Of a stretch of DNA of 47,335 bases, positions 24,771-33,169 are shown piece by piece (position 1 is the stretch's first letter; each line of letters opens with the position of its first letter). Below the pieces are notes generated by a model. It was given only the letters and a program-made list of their open reading frames with translations. It had not been told where the DNA came from and made no database searches. Source of the DNA: CAYFMP01 sp964344215 (lineage in GTDB: Bacteria; Pseudomonadota; Alphaproteobacteria; Rhodospirillales; Casp-alpha2); the NCBI GenBank assembly GCA_964344215.1, contig CAYFMP010000024.1, positions 1 through 47,335 on the forward strand, in the 5' to 3' direction. The position numbers and the translations under genes are program-made.

Positions 24771-26027
24771 TCAAGCCGACAACGCCTTTTTGACCGATTG
24801 TGCGGCAAACTGACCGGATCGGATCGCCCCTTCGATAGTGGCTGGAAGTCCCGTATCGGTCCAGTCGCCGGCCAGCGCAAGATTCGCCCATGCCGTTTTC
24901 GATCCCGGCCGGCGTCTGATCTGAGCCGGGGTCTGGGCGATGGTGGCGCGTTTCTCCTTGACGATCCGGTAGCGGCCGAGCGGCGCCTCGCCGAGATCGA
25001 GTGCGCGCCTCACTTCGGGCCACAGGCCGGCGGCAACGGCCTCGGATGGCTCGTCGGCCAATTCGTCGGCAGCACTCACCGTGATCGACGCAACGTCGCG
25101 GCGAACGAACACCCATTGCGACGTGCCGCCGACGAGCCCGAGAAACGAAATGTCGTCGCGCGGCTCGGGAAGCAGGAAATGGCCGTTGACGATGGACCTG
25201 TATTCGTTCGGCGTCTGCAGACCAGGAACGAGGTCCGCCGCAACCGCCGACGGCACCGCGAGGACGACGGCGTCGCCGGAACCGAGGGAGACGACGGCAT
25301 CGGCGAACTCCAGGTCCGAGACCCGGTCGCCTTCGCAGCCGATCCGTCGGAGCCGTCGACCGAAAGAGATCGTGGCGCCGCGTTCGGTGAGATAGTCGAC
25401 GGCCGGGTCGACGAAACTATCGCTAAGCCCCCGGGCCGCGATCAGCGGCCGGCAGGCGGCCTCGCCGCGCCCGAAGGTCTCGACCAGCACCGGCCGTAGA
25501 AGACGCGCCGCCGCCTCATCGGCCGCTGTATTGAGAACCGAAACCGAGAGCGGCTCCCAGAATCTCTGAAACAGGGCCGAGTCGGGGCCGAGGCAATCGG
25601 CCACCGTCGCTTTCGACCCGCACCACAACAGCTTCAAGACGCTCGCGTAGTCGCGGATTGTCGTTCCCGGAACCCGCCGCTCGGCCGAAAAAATCGACCA
25701 CGGGATGCTCCCGCGGTCCGGCTCGACCCGCCACCGCAACCCGGACGCCAAGTCGAGGAAAGGAAAGGCGGCCCGACCCGGCCCGGTCATCCGCTCCTCG
25801 GCGCCGACCGTCCGCAGGAACTCGAGCGCCGAGCAGTTGCCGCTCAGCAGCAGATGATTGCCGTTGTCGATGATGCGCTCCAGCTCCGAATCGTAGAACG
25901 ACCGGCAGCGGCCTCCGGCGTGGCCGGCCGCCTCATGGACGGTAGCGGCGTAGCCCGCCCCGGCCAGCTCGACGGCCGCCGACAGGCCGGCCAGCCCGGC
26001 GCCGACGATGTGAACCCGCCCGCTCAT
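24771..26027 (-). CDS. hpnE: HpnE, hydroxysqualene dehydroxylase (FAD)
   Basis: A 418-residue FAD-dependent enzyme of the amine-oxidase/desaturase fold. The dinucleotide motif GAGLAG is at 9-14 (HIVGAGLAGLSAAVEL), followed by GGRCRSFYD and, near the C-terminus, LALAGDWTDTGLPATIEGA. It reduces hydroxysqualene to squalene, the third step of the HpnCDE route. The ATG at 26027 was chosen because the FAD loop starts 8 residues later and the hpnD stop is 2 nt upstream. The longer frame upstream is a shadow of hpnD. Confidence 0.92.
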   Translation of the reverse strand: MSGRVHIVGAGLAGLSAAVELAGAGYAATVHEAAGHAGGRCRSFYDSELERIIDNGNHLLLSGNCSALEFLRTVGAEERMTGPGRAAFPFLDLASGLRWRVEPDRGSIPWSIFSAERRVPGTTIRDYASVLKLLWCGSKATVADCLGPDSALFQRFWEPLSVSVLNTAADEAAARLLRPVLVETFGRGEAACRPLIAARGLSDSFVDPAVDYLTERGATISFGRRLRRIGCEGDRVSDLEFADAVVSLGSGDAVVLAVPSAVAADLVPGLQTPNEYRSIVNGHFLLPEPRDDISFLGLVGGTSQWVFVRRDVASITVSAADELADEPSEAVAAGLWPEVRRALDLGEAPLGRYRIVKEKRATIAQTPAQIRRRPGSKTAWANLALAGDWTDTGLPATIEGAIRSGQFAAQSVKKALSA

Positions 26028-26029
26028 CC

Positions 26030-26899
26030 TCAGATCATCCCGTATCGGAAGACGACCCACAGTTTCTCGAGCCTGGATAGACGGACCGGCAGCGCGGAAA
26101 GAACGTATCCAGCGCTGGTCATCTTGCCGAGCAGCCGGTGATAGGCCTCCATCATCATCACCGCCGGGCGAATCTTCTCGGGGTCGCAGGACTTGATGAG
26201 TTGGCGGGCCTCTCCGAACCGCCGCTCGGCGACACTCCCCAGCAGTTCGCATACCCTCGGCAGGTTCGGATGATCGACGACGGCGGCGGGATCGTCGGCC
26301 GGCATATCGTGTGCCGCCAACAAATCGATCGGCAGATACAGGCGGTCGCGCCCGGCATCCTCGCGGATGTCGCGCAGGATATTGGTCAGTTGCAGGGCCT
26401 GGCCGAGAGCGAAGGCAACGGCGTCGCCGGGATCGTCCGGCACTTCGAAGACGCGGATCGACAGCCGTCCGACGGCGCAGGCGACTCGGTCGCAATACCG
26501 CGTCAATTCATCCATGTCGGCGATCCGGACCGAATCTCCGGCATCCATCTCCATGCCGTCGATAACGGCGCGGAAGTCCTGCTTCCTCAGGCCGAACCGC
26601 TCGACCGGCGCAGCCAGCGCCCGACACACGGGAGAGCGCGGATGATCGCCGTACAGGCGTTCGATCTCACCCCGCCACTGACCCAACCGAGTAAGTTTGA
26701 CTCCTGTCTCGCCCTCGTCGTCGGCAATGTCGTCGACTTCGCGGCAGAACGCATAGACCGCGTACATTGCCTCGCGCTTGTCGGTCGGCAGGCGGCGCAT
26801 GGCCCAGAAAAAAGACGTTCCCGAACGCCGCACCACGTCCTCGACGTAGGCTTTGGCGTCGGGGTCGATGGCGGCGGTTCGGTCGGCGTCGGCAGTCAT
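26030..26899 (-). CDS. hpnD: HpnD, presqualene diphosphate synthase
   Basis: A 289-residue all-helical prenyl synthase that condenses two farnesyl diphosphates to presqualene diphosphate. Both Mg-binding aspartate motifs are present: DDIAD at 56-60 (FCREVDDIADDE) and D177-x3-D181 (TNILRDIREDAGRDRLYLP). The ATG at 26899 starts the alignable part. hpnB ends 32 nt upstream and hpnE begins 2 nt downstream. Its combination with HpnC and HpnE makes it the PSPP synthase rather than phytoene synthase. Confidence 0.93.
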   Translation of the reverse strand: MTADADRTAAIDPDAKAYVEDVVRRSGTSFFWAMRRLPTDKREAMYAVYAFCREVDDIADDEGETGVKLTRLGQWRGEIERLYGDHPRSPVCRALAAPVERFGLRKQDFRAVIDGMEMDAGDSVRIADMDELTRYCDRVACAVGRLSIRVFEVPDDPGDAVAFALGQALQLTNILRDIREDAGRDRLYLPIDLLAAHDMPADDPAAVVDHPNLPRVCELLGSVAERRFGEARQLIKSCDPEKIRPAVMMMEAYHRLLGKMTSAGYVLSALPVRLSRLEKLWVVFRYGMI

Positions 26900-26931
26900 G
26901 GCGCTATGGATACACGACCAAGGCCCGCCCG

Positions 26932-28083
26932 TCATCCATCGGCAGCGGAATACTTGCGCCCCTTCCAAGCCCCTCCCCGGCCGCGCCAGTGGCGAATGGC
27001 CGAGGACACCGTCATCAGCGTGTAGAGAACGGCCGCCGCCGGCAGCGCCAGTCCGTGCCAAAACGGAAACCCGTAGAGCCGCAGGGTCGGCGCATAGGCG
27101 ATAACCATCAAGGTCAACGCAGATGCTCCCAGCGCCGCCAGCCGGACATCGCCAGGAACGGCCGCCGCGATCAGCGCTACAATCGGCGCCACGTAGATGA
27201 CCAGCATGCCGATCACCGTTCCCAACAACGCCGTCACCGAGTGGTTGAGTTGCACATAGGCGGTGCGCGCCACCATGTTCCAGATTTCGCCGAGGGTCTC
27301 GTAGGCCCTGAGGCTCACCGTCCGCGTCGTCAGTCCGAGCCAAATCGGCCCGCCGCGCTTGACGGCGGCGGCGAGCGCGCAATCGTCGATCAACCGGTCC
27401 TTGATGGCCTCGATCCCGCCGGCCGCGTCCAGCGCAGAGCGCCGAACCAGCATGCAGCCGCCGGCCGCCGCCGCCGTCCGACGCGCCGGGTCGTTGACCC
27501 GGGGAAACGGATAGAGCTTCTGGAAAAAGAACACGAACGCGGGGATCAGCAGCCGCTCCCAAGAACTCTCGCAGCGCAGCCTGACCATCAGCGAAACCAG
27601 GTCCAGCCTCTGGCGCTCCGCCTTCGAAACCAGTTCGCGCAGGTTTCCCGGATGGTGTTCGATGTCGGCGTCGGTCAACAGAAAGTACGTCGCTCCCGGC
27701 AGCAGTCGCCCGGCTTCCTCCAAACCCTGGCGGATCGCCCACAGCTTACCGGTCCAGCCGGCCGCGAGCGGCGCGCCCGCAATCACGCCGACGCGCTTGC
27801 AGGCGGCGGCCGCCTCGGCGGTGCCGTCGTCGCTGTTGTCGTCGACAACGACGACCCGGAATTCGCCAGAGTAGTCCTGCGCGAGGAGCGAGGCCACCGT
27901 TCGGCCGATGGTCGGGGCTTCGTTGCGGGCCGGGATGACGGCGACGACCGGCGGCCAGACCTCCAGGTCATCAGCGTCGTCGATGCGCTGATCGGCCCGC
28001 CAGAATCCACCCCGCAACAGGATCAACCCGCACCAGGCCGCCAGCGAGGCAAAGGCGAAGGCGGTCAGGACGCCGGAAATCAC
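26932..28083 (-). CDS. hpnB: HpnB, hopanoid-associated glycosyltransferase
   Basis: A 383-residue membrane glycosyltransferase of the GT2 type. It has an N-terminal membrane helix (about 3-25), a GT-A domain with VVAVIPARNEAPTIG, the nucleotide-sugar binding VVVDDNSDDGT and the metal-binding LTDADIEHH, and then three or four C-terminal helices. HpnB is thought to act on hopanoid side chains. The start is GTG at 28083, overlapping the hpnC stop by 4 nt (GTGA). In this operon it lies between hpnC and hpnD. Confidence 0.9.
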   Translation of the reverse strand: MISGVLTAFAFASLAAWCGLILLRGGFWRADQRIDDADDLEVWPPVVAVIPARNEAPTIGRTVASLLAQDYSGEFRVVVVDDNSDDGTAEAAAACKRVGVIAGAPLAAGWTGKLWAIRQGLEEAGRLLPGATYFLLTDADIEHHPGNLRELVSKAERQRLDLVSLMVRLRCESSWERLLIPAFVFFFQKLYPFPRVNDPARRTAAAAGGCMLVRRSALDAAGGIEAIKDRLIDDCALAAAVKRGGPIWLGLTTRTVSLRAYETLGEIWNMVARTAYVQLNHSVTALLGTVIGMLVIYVAPIVALIAAAVPGDVRLAALGASALTLMVIAYAPTLRLYGFPFWHGLALPAAAVLYTLMTVSSAIRHWRGRGGAWKGRKYSAADG

Positions 28084-28937
28084 GCCAGCCCCAGGCCGGC
28101 CGGCACGGCGCCGCGGAGGCAGCACCACAGGTACCCGGCCTTGCCGAGCTCGACGCGCGGTCCCAGCGGATCGCGGCGCCGCAGCAACCCGACCAGGCGG
28201 TCGGCGATGGCCAGTATGGCGGCCGATTCCATGGCCAGGCGGCGGCTCGTCAGGCCGCCCGGCAGCGGCCGGGCCTCGGCCAGCAGGGAATCGGTCGCAT
28301 CGAGGCAGCGGTCGAACACCTTTCTGAGCGCCGCGCTTGATGCGCCGGCCTTCAGATCCTCGACCTCGGCGCCGGCCTCGGCCATCCAGTCGCCCGGCAG
28401 ATAGACCCGGTCCAGGGCCACAAAATCGTCCTTGCAGTCCTGCAGGTGGTTGATCACCTGCAAAGCCATGCACAGCGCATCCGACGGGCCGTAACCGTCC
28501 TTCGAGCCGCCGTGTAGATCGAGCAGGTAACGCCCGACCGGGGCCGCCGACAGCACGCAATACCCCATCAGGTCCGCCCAGTCGTCGTAACGCAGCTTGA
28601 CGGCGTCCTGCTTGAAGGCGGCCAGCAAGTCGAGACAGTGGTCGGCGGCAACGTCCGTATCGGCCAGGCTGCGACGCATGCGATGCGCTGTTTCCAGCGC
28701 CGGATCGTCGGTTTCACGGCCGACCAGGGCGTCCTCGAAACGCCGTAGACGGGCGATTTTCTCGTCGGCCGTAAGATCCGGGTTGTCGGCGATATCGTCT
28801 ATGGCCCGGGCATAGCGATAGAAGACGGCGACGTGGGGACGGAGTCGGGCCGGCAACAGCCACGATCCGACCGGGAAGTTTTCATAGGCGACGTCCTTGC
28901 CGGACGGGGTTTCGACGGAAGCGGCGGAAGAGATCAT
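28080..28937 (-). CDS. hpnC: HpnC, hydroxysqualene synthase
   Basis: A 285-residue relative of squalene/phytoene synthases that turns presqualene diphosphate into hydroxysqualene. The first aspartate motif is DDIAD at 47-51 (YARAIDDIADNPD). The second is D167, D170 and D171 (NHLQDCKDDF). ENFPVGSWLLP near residue 20 is typical of HpnC. It overlaps hpnB by 4 nt and follows hpnM by 37 nt. Confidence 0.92.
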   Translation of the reverse strand: MISSAASVETPSGKDVAYENFPVGSWLLPARLRPHVAVFYRYARAIDDIADNPDLTADEKIARLRRFEDALVGRETDDPALETAHRMRRSLADTDVAADHCLDLLAAFKQDAVKLRYDDWADLMGYCVLSAAPVGRYLLDLHGGSKDGYGPSDALCMALQVINHLQDCKDDFVALDRVYLPGDWMAEAGAEVEDLKAGASSAALRKVFDRCLDATDSLLAEARPLPGGLTSRRLAMESAAILAIADRLVGLLRRRDPLGPRVELGKAGYLWCCLRGAVPAGLGLA

Positions 28938-28974
28938 GGGTATGGAGCCGGAGCGGGCGGCGGATGCCGGACGA

Positions 28975-29637
28975 TCAGGTCGCGGCGTCGATCCGCTTGC
29001 GCATCTCGACCAGCAGGTTTTTCACCTTGCCGCCGTTCTGGCGGATGACGGAGGCGAATTCCTTCTGTTGGGCGAGGCCCATGCTGAGGCCCTCGACCAT
29101 GATATCGACAACCTTGTAGACCCCGCCCTTCGATCGTATCCGCCAGGCCACGTCGATCGGTTTCAGGCCGTCGGGCCGCAACAGCTTCGAATGGACCAGC
29201 GCGTCCTTGCCGTCACGCACCTCGGAGCGCGCGATCTTCAGGGTCTCGCCGGAGTATTTCTCGAATCGGTCGGCATAGATGCGCACCATAAGTTCCTCGA
29301 AGAGCTCCATGTACTCCTTTCGCTCGGCCGTCGTGGCGCGCCTCCAGTAACGTCCGAGAACCCACTTGGCGATGACCTCGAAAGCGAAGTATTGATGCAT
29401 CATCTCCCGGAACCGCTGACGGCGCTCCATCTTTCCCAAATCGGGCTCGGTCAGCGACGCAATGGCGTCGTCCGCCATCCCTTCGACGAACTTCTTGGCG
29501 CCCTCGCCGAAAGCTGCGTCGTCGGCGCGGACCGCTCCGCCGCCGGCTGCCGCGAACATGATCGCCAACGCCAATATGAGGCGAAACACGCCGCGTCTGC
29601 GGATTGGAAGTACTGTTCCGGTTATTCCCGTCATCAC
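28975..29637 (-). CDS. hpnM: HpnM, hopanoid-associated MlaC/Ttg2D-family protein
   Basis: A 220-residue periplasmic protein with a basic N-terminus and a hydrophobic signal segment (about 14-38, ending VRADDA). The MlaC core follows: FVEGMADDAIASLTEPD, RFREMMHQYFAFEVIAKWVLGRYWR and GVYKVVDIMVEGLSMGLAQQKEFASVI. In hopanoid loci this family is named HpnM. It leads the minus-strand operon running to hpnG, so its promoter should drive the whole pathway. Together with the tandem pair at 7.7-8.9 kb, the window has three MlaC-fold proteins. Confidence 0.88.
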   Translation of the reverse strand: MMTGITGTVLPIRRRGVFRLILALAIMFAAAGGGAVRADDAAFGEGAKKFVEGMADDAIASLTEPDLGKMERRQRFREMMHQYFAFEVIAKWVLGRYWRRATTAERKEYMELFEELMVRIYADRFEKYSGETLKIARSEVRDGKDALVHSKLLRPDGLKPIDVAWRIRSKGGVYKVVDIMVEGLSMGLAQQKEFASVIRQNGGKVKNLLVEMRKRIDAAT

Positions 29638-29892
29638 ACCCTAAAGACTGCCGAAGCCGGCGAAGAAATCAATGGCGAATTTCGCTTCGACGGCCAGCCG
29701 GGTTCGTCCGCGGGCCAACTGGACTCAACGATTGTCGTTTTCTGTCATACCGTTGAGGCGGGCTTTCGGTGGCGTGCCATTGGGCCTTGCGCTATGTTGG
29801 CGGGTGCCGTCCGGGCTCGCGTCGCCTTACCGAATCAGGCCGAGGCCGGGGTTTCGGCGCAACGGGGAAGGCTCGGAAGATCGGAGGGTGAA

Positions 29893-30264
29893 ATGCCGTC
29901 GACAACCCATAGCGTTGCGAACCACACCGTTCAGGTTCTGACCAACAAGTCCGGCGATTCCGCGCCGACCACTTCGATCATCGTCCGCCTCTATGACGGC
30001 GACGACAACGACATCGGCACGGCCTCCTTCCAGGACTACGGCTCGGACGTGCCGCCGCCGCACGGCGATCCCAAGACCCACCGCGCCAGCAGCTACATGG
30101 ATATCGCCTTTTATCCCGCCTTCATGGAAATCCTGCGTCTCGACCAGCCGGCTTACTGGAAGATCGCCTGGGTGCAGACCGGTCCGACCAGGACCGTCAC
30201 CGACGTGTCGCTCGATACCAAGAAGGAGATCCTCGGCGAGTTCTTCCCGAAGGCCGAGGACTGA
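29893..30264 (+). CDS. Small conserved-looking protein of unknown function
   Basis: A 123-residue protein that I do not recognise. The ATG at 29893 has GGAGGGTG just upstream. The first 45 residues are Ser/Thr/Val-rich and look beta-stranded (HTVQVLTNKS, TSIIVRLYDGDD). A Pro/Gly-rich loop (GSDVPPPHGDPKTH) follows, then a mixed C-terminal part (YWKIAWVQTGPTRTVTDVSLD). There is no signal peptide, cysteine or membrane helix. It is divergent from hpnM, with about 255 nt between starts, and converges on the methyltransferase with 21 nt between stops. Confidence 0.65.
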   Translation: MPSTTHSVANHTVQVLTNKSGDSAPTTSIIVRLYDGDDNDIGTASFQDYGSDVPPPHGDPKTHRASSYMDIAFYPAFMEILRLDQPAYWKIAWVQTGPTRTVTDVSLDTKKEILGEFFPKAED

Positions 30265-30285
30265 CGCCCCCTTCCCTTCCCGCCG

Positions 30286-31344
30286 TCAGCCGACCGAACG
30301 GGCCGCCTCGCAGATGTTGGCGAGCTTGGCCCGCGCCAAGTCGCGCCCGAGGATACCGAGACCGCAGTCGGGAGCGGCGATCAGCCGGTCGCCGTCGATG
30401 TGTTCGAGCGCGCCCTGTAGGCGGCTCTTGATCTCGTCGACCGTTTCGATCCGGCTCCTGGCTATGGCGACAACGCCGAAGATGACGGTCGTGTCCTTGA
30501 ATGCCTCCAACAGGCCGAGGTCGTTGTTGCGGTGCGCGTCTTCGATCGACACCGCCTCGATCGACGAAGCGTCGATGGCGGCGGCCAGGTCGAAATAACA
30601 ATCCTTCGGCGCTTTCGGGTAATCGGGGTTGTCGATGCGGTCGGGATAGCCGCAACACATGTGGACCGTGCGGACGACGCTGTCGGGCGCGCCCTCGAAG
30701 CACATCTCCAGGTGATCGAAGCCGTAGTCGAGCGCTTCCGGAACCTTGCGCGCGAACAGCGGCTCGTCGATCTGGATGTGGACGCAGCCGGCCTCGGCCA
30801 GGGCCAGCACTTCGGCGTTCAGCGCCCGGGCGAGGTCGACGCCGCGTGTCACCGGGTCGCCGTAATGCTCGTCGGCCACCGTATCGCCGATGGTCATCGG
30901 CCCCGGCATGGTGACTTTCAAGGGCTTCTCGGTGAAGGCCTGGGCGACGCGCCAATCGTGCGGCAGGAAGGACTCTCGAGCCGATACCGGCCCGGTGATG
31001 GTCGGCAGGCGGGCCGCATAGGCGCCCTCGCGCAGTACTTTCTCCGTCAGCCGCTCGAAGTCGATGCCGTCGAGGTGACGGCAATGATAGTGGATGTAGT
31101 TCTCGCGCCTGACTTCGCCGTCGGTCGGTATATCGATGCCGGCCTCGATCTGGTCGGCGACGACCTGCTCCGCGGCGCGGGCGAACATCTGTTCCGCCTC
31201 GTCGCCCAGCTTCGCGACGTCGTCGGCATAGCGTCGGGTCGGGTCGGTGCTGTCGGGGCCGCCTTCCTCGGCGTCGAACCAGTCGGCGACGTCGAGAAAA
31301 TCGGGTTTCGGGTAGGCGCCGATGGTTGTGGTGCGGATAGGCAT
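30286..31344 (-). CDS. Core-MetE-type cobalamin-independent methyltransferase
   Basis: A 352-residue protein equivalent to the C-terminal catalytic domain of MetE. The zinc ligands expected of MetE are visible: the HxC pair in RTVHMCCGYPD, a glutamate in VSIEDAHRN and a cysteine in APDCGLG. TTTIGAYPKPDF at the N-terminus matches the start of this family, so the ATG at 31344 is chosen; an in-frame ATG at 31380 adds 12 residues. It transfers a methyl group to a thiol, probably homocysteine, but stand-alone core-MetE proteins may use other methyl donors such as methylcobalamin proteins. No operon partner is present. Confidence 0.82.
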   Translation of the reverse strand: MPIRTTTIGAYPKPDFLDVADWFDAEEGGPDSTDPTRRYADDVAKLGDEAEQMFARAAEQVVADQIEAGIDIPTDGEVRRENYIHYHCRHLDGIDFERLTEKVLREGAYAARLPTITGPVSARESFLPHDWRVAQAFTEKPLKVTMPGPMTIGDTVADEHYGDPVTRGVDLARALNAEVLALAEAGCVHIQIDEPLFARKVPEALDYGFDHLEMCFEGAPDSVVRTVHMCCGYPDRIDNPDYPKAPKDCYFDLAAAIDASSIEAVSIEDAHRNNDLGLLEAFKDTTVIFGVVAIARSRIETVDEIKSRLQGALEHIDGDRLIAAPDCGLGILGRDLARAKLANICEAARSVG

Positions 31345-31463
31345 GGGGATTTCTATCAGGATTTCGGATTTTGTATTCAACTAATTGCTTCAAACAACAA
31401 TCAATCGATCGGTCAAATTCCTCACGTTCTAACCGGTACGGACTATACTAGAAGAGAGAACAT

Positions 31464-31490
31464 TTGACGAACATCATATTGTCATATACT
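31464..31490 (+). promoter_or_regulatory. Possible promoter of the A+T-rich cassette
   Basis: TTGACG (31464-31469) and TATACT (31485-31490) are separated by 15 nt, slightly short for a sigma-70 promoter, in the A+T-rich stretch 50 nt before the first cassette gene. Other -10 alignments with 16- to 17-nt spacing are weaker. Confidence 0.35.
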
Positions 31491-31543
31491 GTTGCTGATT
31501 GAGGTGAACGTTTTGTGACGAACGTGCAGCCGGAGAATCCCTC

Positions 31544-32197
31544 ATGGAAGATCAAATTGAGCGCCTTAAGCTTCAACTAGCCATCTGGGAAAAGGCTGTT
31601 GACACCCAGATGCACTTTAACGAGATGTCCGTCAAATCGAGACAACTCGGACTAACTTTCGTTGTCGCGGCTCTCGGGCTTTCGATCGTTCTCATGGGGA
31701 GAGGATCGGATTTTGATCTAGTCTTTCCGATCCCTTTCACAAATGTTCAAGTCAGTACGCATGTCACTGGACCAATCATTCTGGTAGCAGTTTTCGGGTT
31801 ATATGCGGTAATGCGACTCGACCTCGGTGTTTATCACCGAATGTTGCGCGGCGCAGTCACTTTTGGTGAACAGTTTGAGAAGGGGGTTCTTCGAGATGAA
31901 CTAATGAAGACCCCGAAAGGGATGACGGAGTTTATTTCTTTGTTTAGTCGACAGGAGGTCGTGAACAAGGAGACATTCGAAGAAGCTCAGGGAAAAAACG
32001 CTGAACAGAAGATCAGAACATTTTATGTGCTTCTTATAGGCACGCTCTTGTTGATCGGACTCATAGTTACGTTCTCATTTGGAAAGATCGAACGGCCAGT
32101 CGTCGATCCAGTACCTGGCGGTAGCAATGCCGCAGTAACTTCTGAGATGCAGAACGAAGGCCCAGGCGATACCGTGAAAACAAAAGACATCAAATAA
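31544..32197 (+). CDS. Predicted three-helix membrane protein in an A+T-rich cassette
   Basis: A 217-residue protein that I do not assign to a named family. A charged N-terminal helix (MEDQIERLKLQLAIWEKAVD) leads into a first membrane helix at about 35-52. A second helix lies at about 72-90 (GPIILVAVFGLYAVM), followed by LDLGVYHRMLRGAVTFGEQFE. A third lies at about 160-180 (FYVLLIGTLLLIGLIVTFSF), with a polar C-terminal tail. GGAG lies 9 nt before the ATG. Codons here are much richer in A and T than in the flanking genes, which suggests recent transfer. The HAD hydrolase gene follows within 15 nt and is likely co-expressed. Confidence 0.7.
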   Translation: MEDQIERLKLQLAIWEKAVDTQMHFNEMSVKSRQLGLTFVVAALGLSIVLMGRGSDFDLVFPIPFTNVQVSTHVTGPIILVAVFGLYAVMRLDLGVYHRMLRGAVTFGEQFEKGVLRDELMKTPKGMTEFISLFSRQEVVNKETFEEAQGKNAEQKIRTFYVLLIGTLLLIGLIVTFSFGKIERPVVDPVPGGSNAAVTSEMQNEGPGDTVKTKDIK

Positions 32198-32210
32198 CTT
32201 GGTGTATCGA

Positions 32211-33110
32211 ATGAATAACAAGCCCAACCTCTTAGTCTGTGACCTCGACAACACGTTGTATGACTGGGTTTCGTATTTCGTGCCATCGTTCTATGCGATG
32301 ATCGATAGACTGATCGATATAACGGAGTGGGATAGGGAAGAGGTGCTCAGTCAATTTCAGCGGGTTCACCAAAAACATCACGATGCCGAGCATCCGTTTT
32401 CGCTTCTGGAGATTGATCTTGTAAAAGAAGAGTTCCCGACGAAAGGTGGGGCAAAACAAGCGAAAGAGCAGTTTGATGAAGCGTTCTACGCATTCAATTC
32501 TTCGAGAAAAAGGATCCTGGCCTGTTACCCCGGTGTAGTTCGGGGGCTCGAAATCTTGCGAGAAAATGACATTACTCTCGTTGCGCACACCGAAAGTAAG
32601 CTTCACGCTGTAATCGACCGACTTCGGCGTCTCGATCTGGTCCGGTTTTTTGAGCGTATTTATTGTCGTGAGCGCGGGGAATCTACGCACCCAGACGACG
32701 CAAAAGCGAAGAACTGGTTTGCCAACTTTCCAATGGAACGAGTTACTGAATTGTCGAAACATCAGAGGAAACCTGATGTATCGGTTCTTCTGGAGATATG
32801 TTCAGACTTGGGGGTACCACTATCGGAAACGTGGTATGTTGGGGACAGTATTGCGCGAGATATCTCTATGGCCAAACAAGCTGGTGTAACGGCTGTGTGG
32901 GCAAGGTATGGAGCAACACACGACCCAGAATTATACGAAAAACTTGTACGAATTACGCATTGGACTGAAGCGGACGTATCTCGCGAGGCAAGGCTGAAAG
33001 AAGCCGCAAAACATGTCGCGCCGGATTACGTTCTTGAGCATTCATTCGATGAGATACTATCAGTGATGGGTGACGCCAATTTGCCAAAACAGCAAGCTGT
33101 TAACATTTGA
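32211..33110 (+). CDS. HAD-superfamily hydrolase in an A+T-rich cassette
   Basis: A 299-residue HAD phosphatase. Motif I is VCDLDNTLYDW, with both aspartates, near residue 12. Motif II is the threonine of VAHTES. A lysine lies in the region of motif III. Motif IV is WYVGDSIARDI. A helical cap of about 100 residues lies between motifs I and II. In-frame TTG, GTG and ATG codons cluster at 32199-32211; the ATG is chosen, with modest confidence. Composition is A+T-rich like the membrane-protein gene before it. The pair sits alone between two high-GC operons. Confidence 0.8.
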   Translation: MNNKPNLLVCDLDNTLYDWVSYFVPSFYAMIDRLIDITEWDREEVLSQFQRVHQKHHDAEHPFSLLEIDLVKEEFPTKGGAKQAKEQFDEAFYAFNSSRKRILACYPGVVRGLEILRENDITLVAHTESKLHAVIDRLRRLDLVRFFERIYCRERGESTHPDDAKAKNWFANFPMERVTELSKHQRKPDVSVLLEICSDLGVPLSETWYVGDSIARDISMAKQAGVTAVWARYGATHDPELYEKLVRITHWTEADVSREARLKEAAKHVAPDYVLEHSFDEILSVMGDANLPKQQAVNI

Positions 33111-33169
33111 AATCACCACTTCCAACGGTCGTTTCGACCTAACTGCTCCATCCTATTGCCAGTACGCCC

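Noticed and set aside
22793..24793. 666-codon open frame antisense to shc
   Set aside because: It mirrors the squalene-hopene cyclase codons and has no domain or ribosome-binding support.
26030..27742. Apparent 570-residue fusion upstream of hpnD (and similar long extensions of hpnL, hpnE, hpnB, potC and the DadA-like gene)
   Set aside because: The extra N-terminal parts lie over the neighbouring genes in another frame and have shadow-like composition. Internal starts agree with family lengths and operon spacing.
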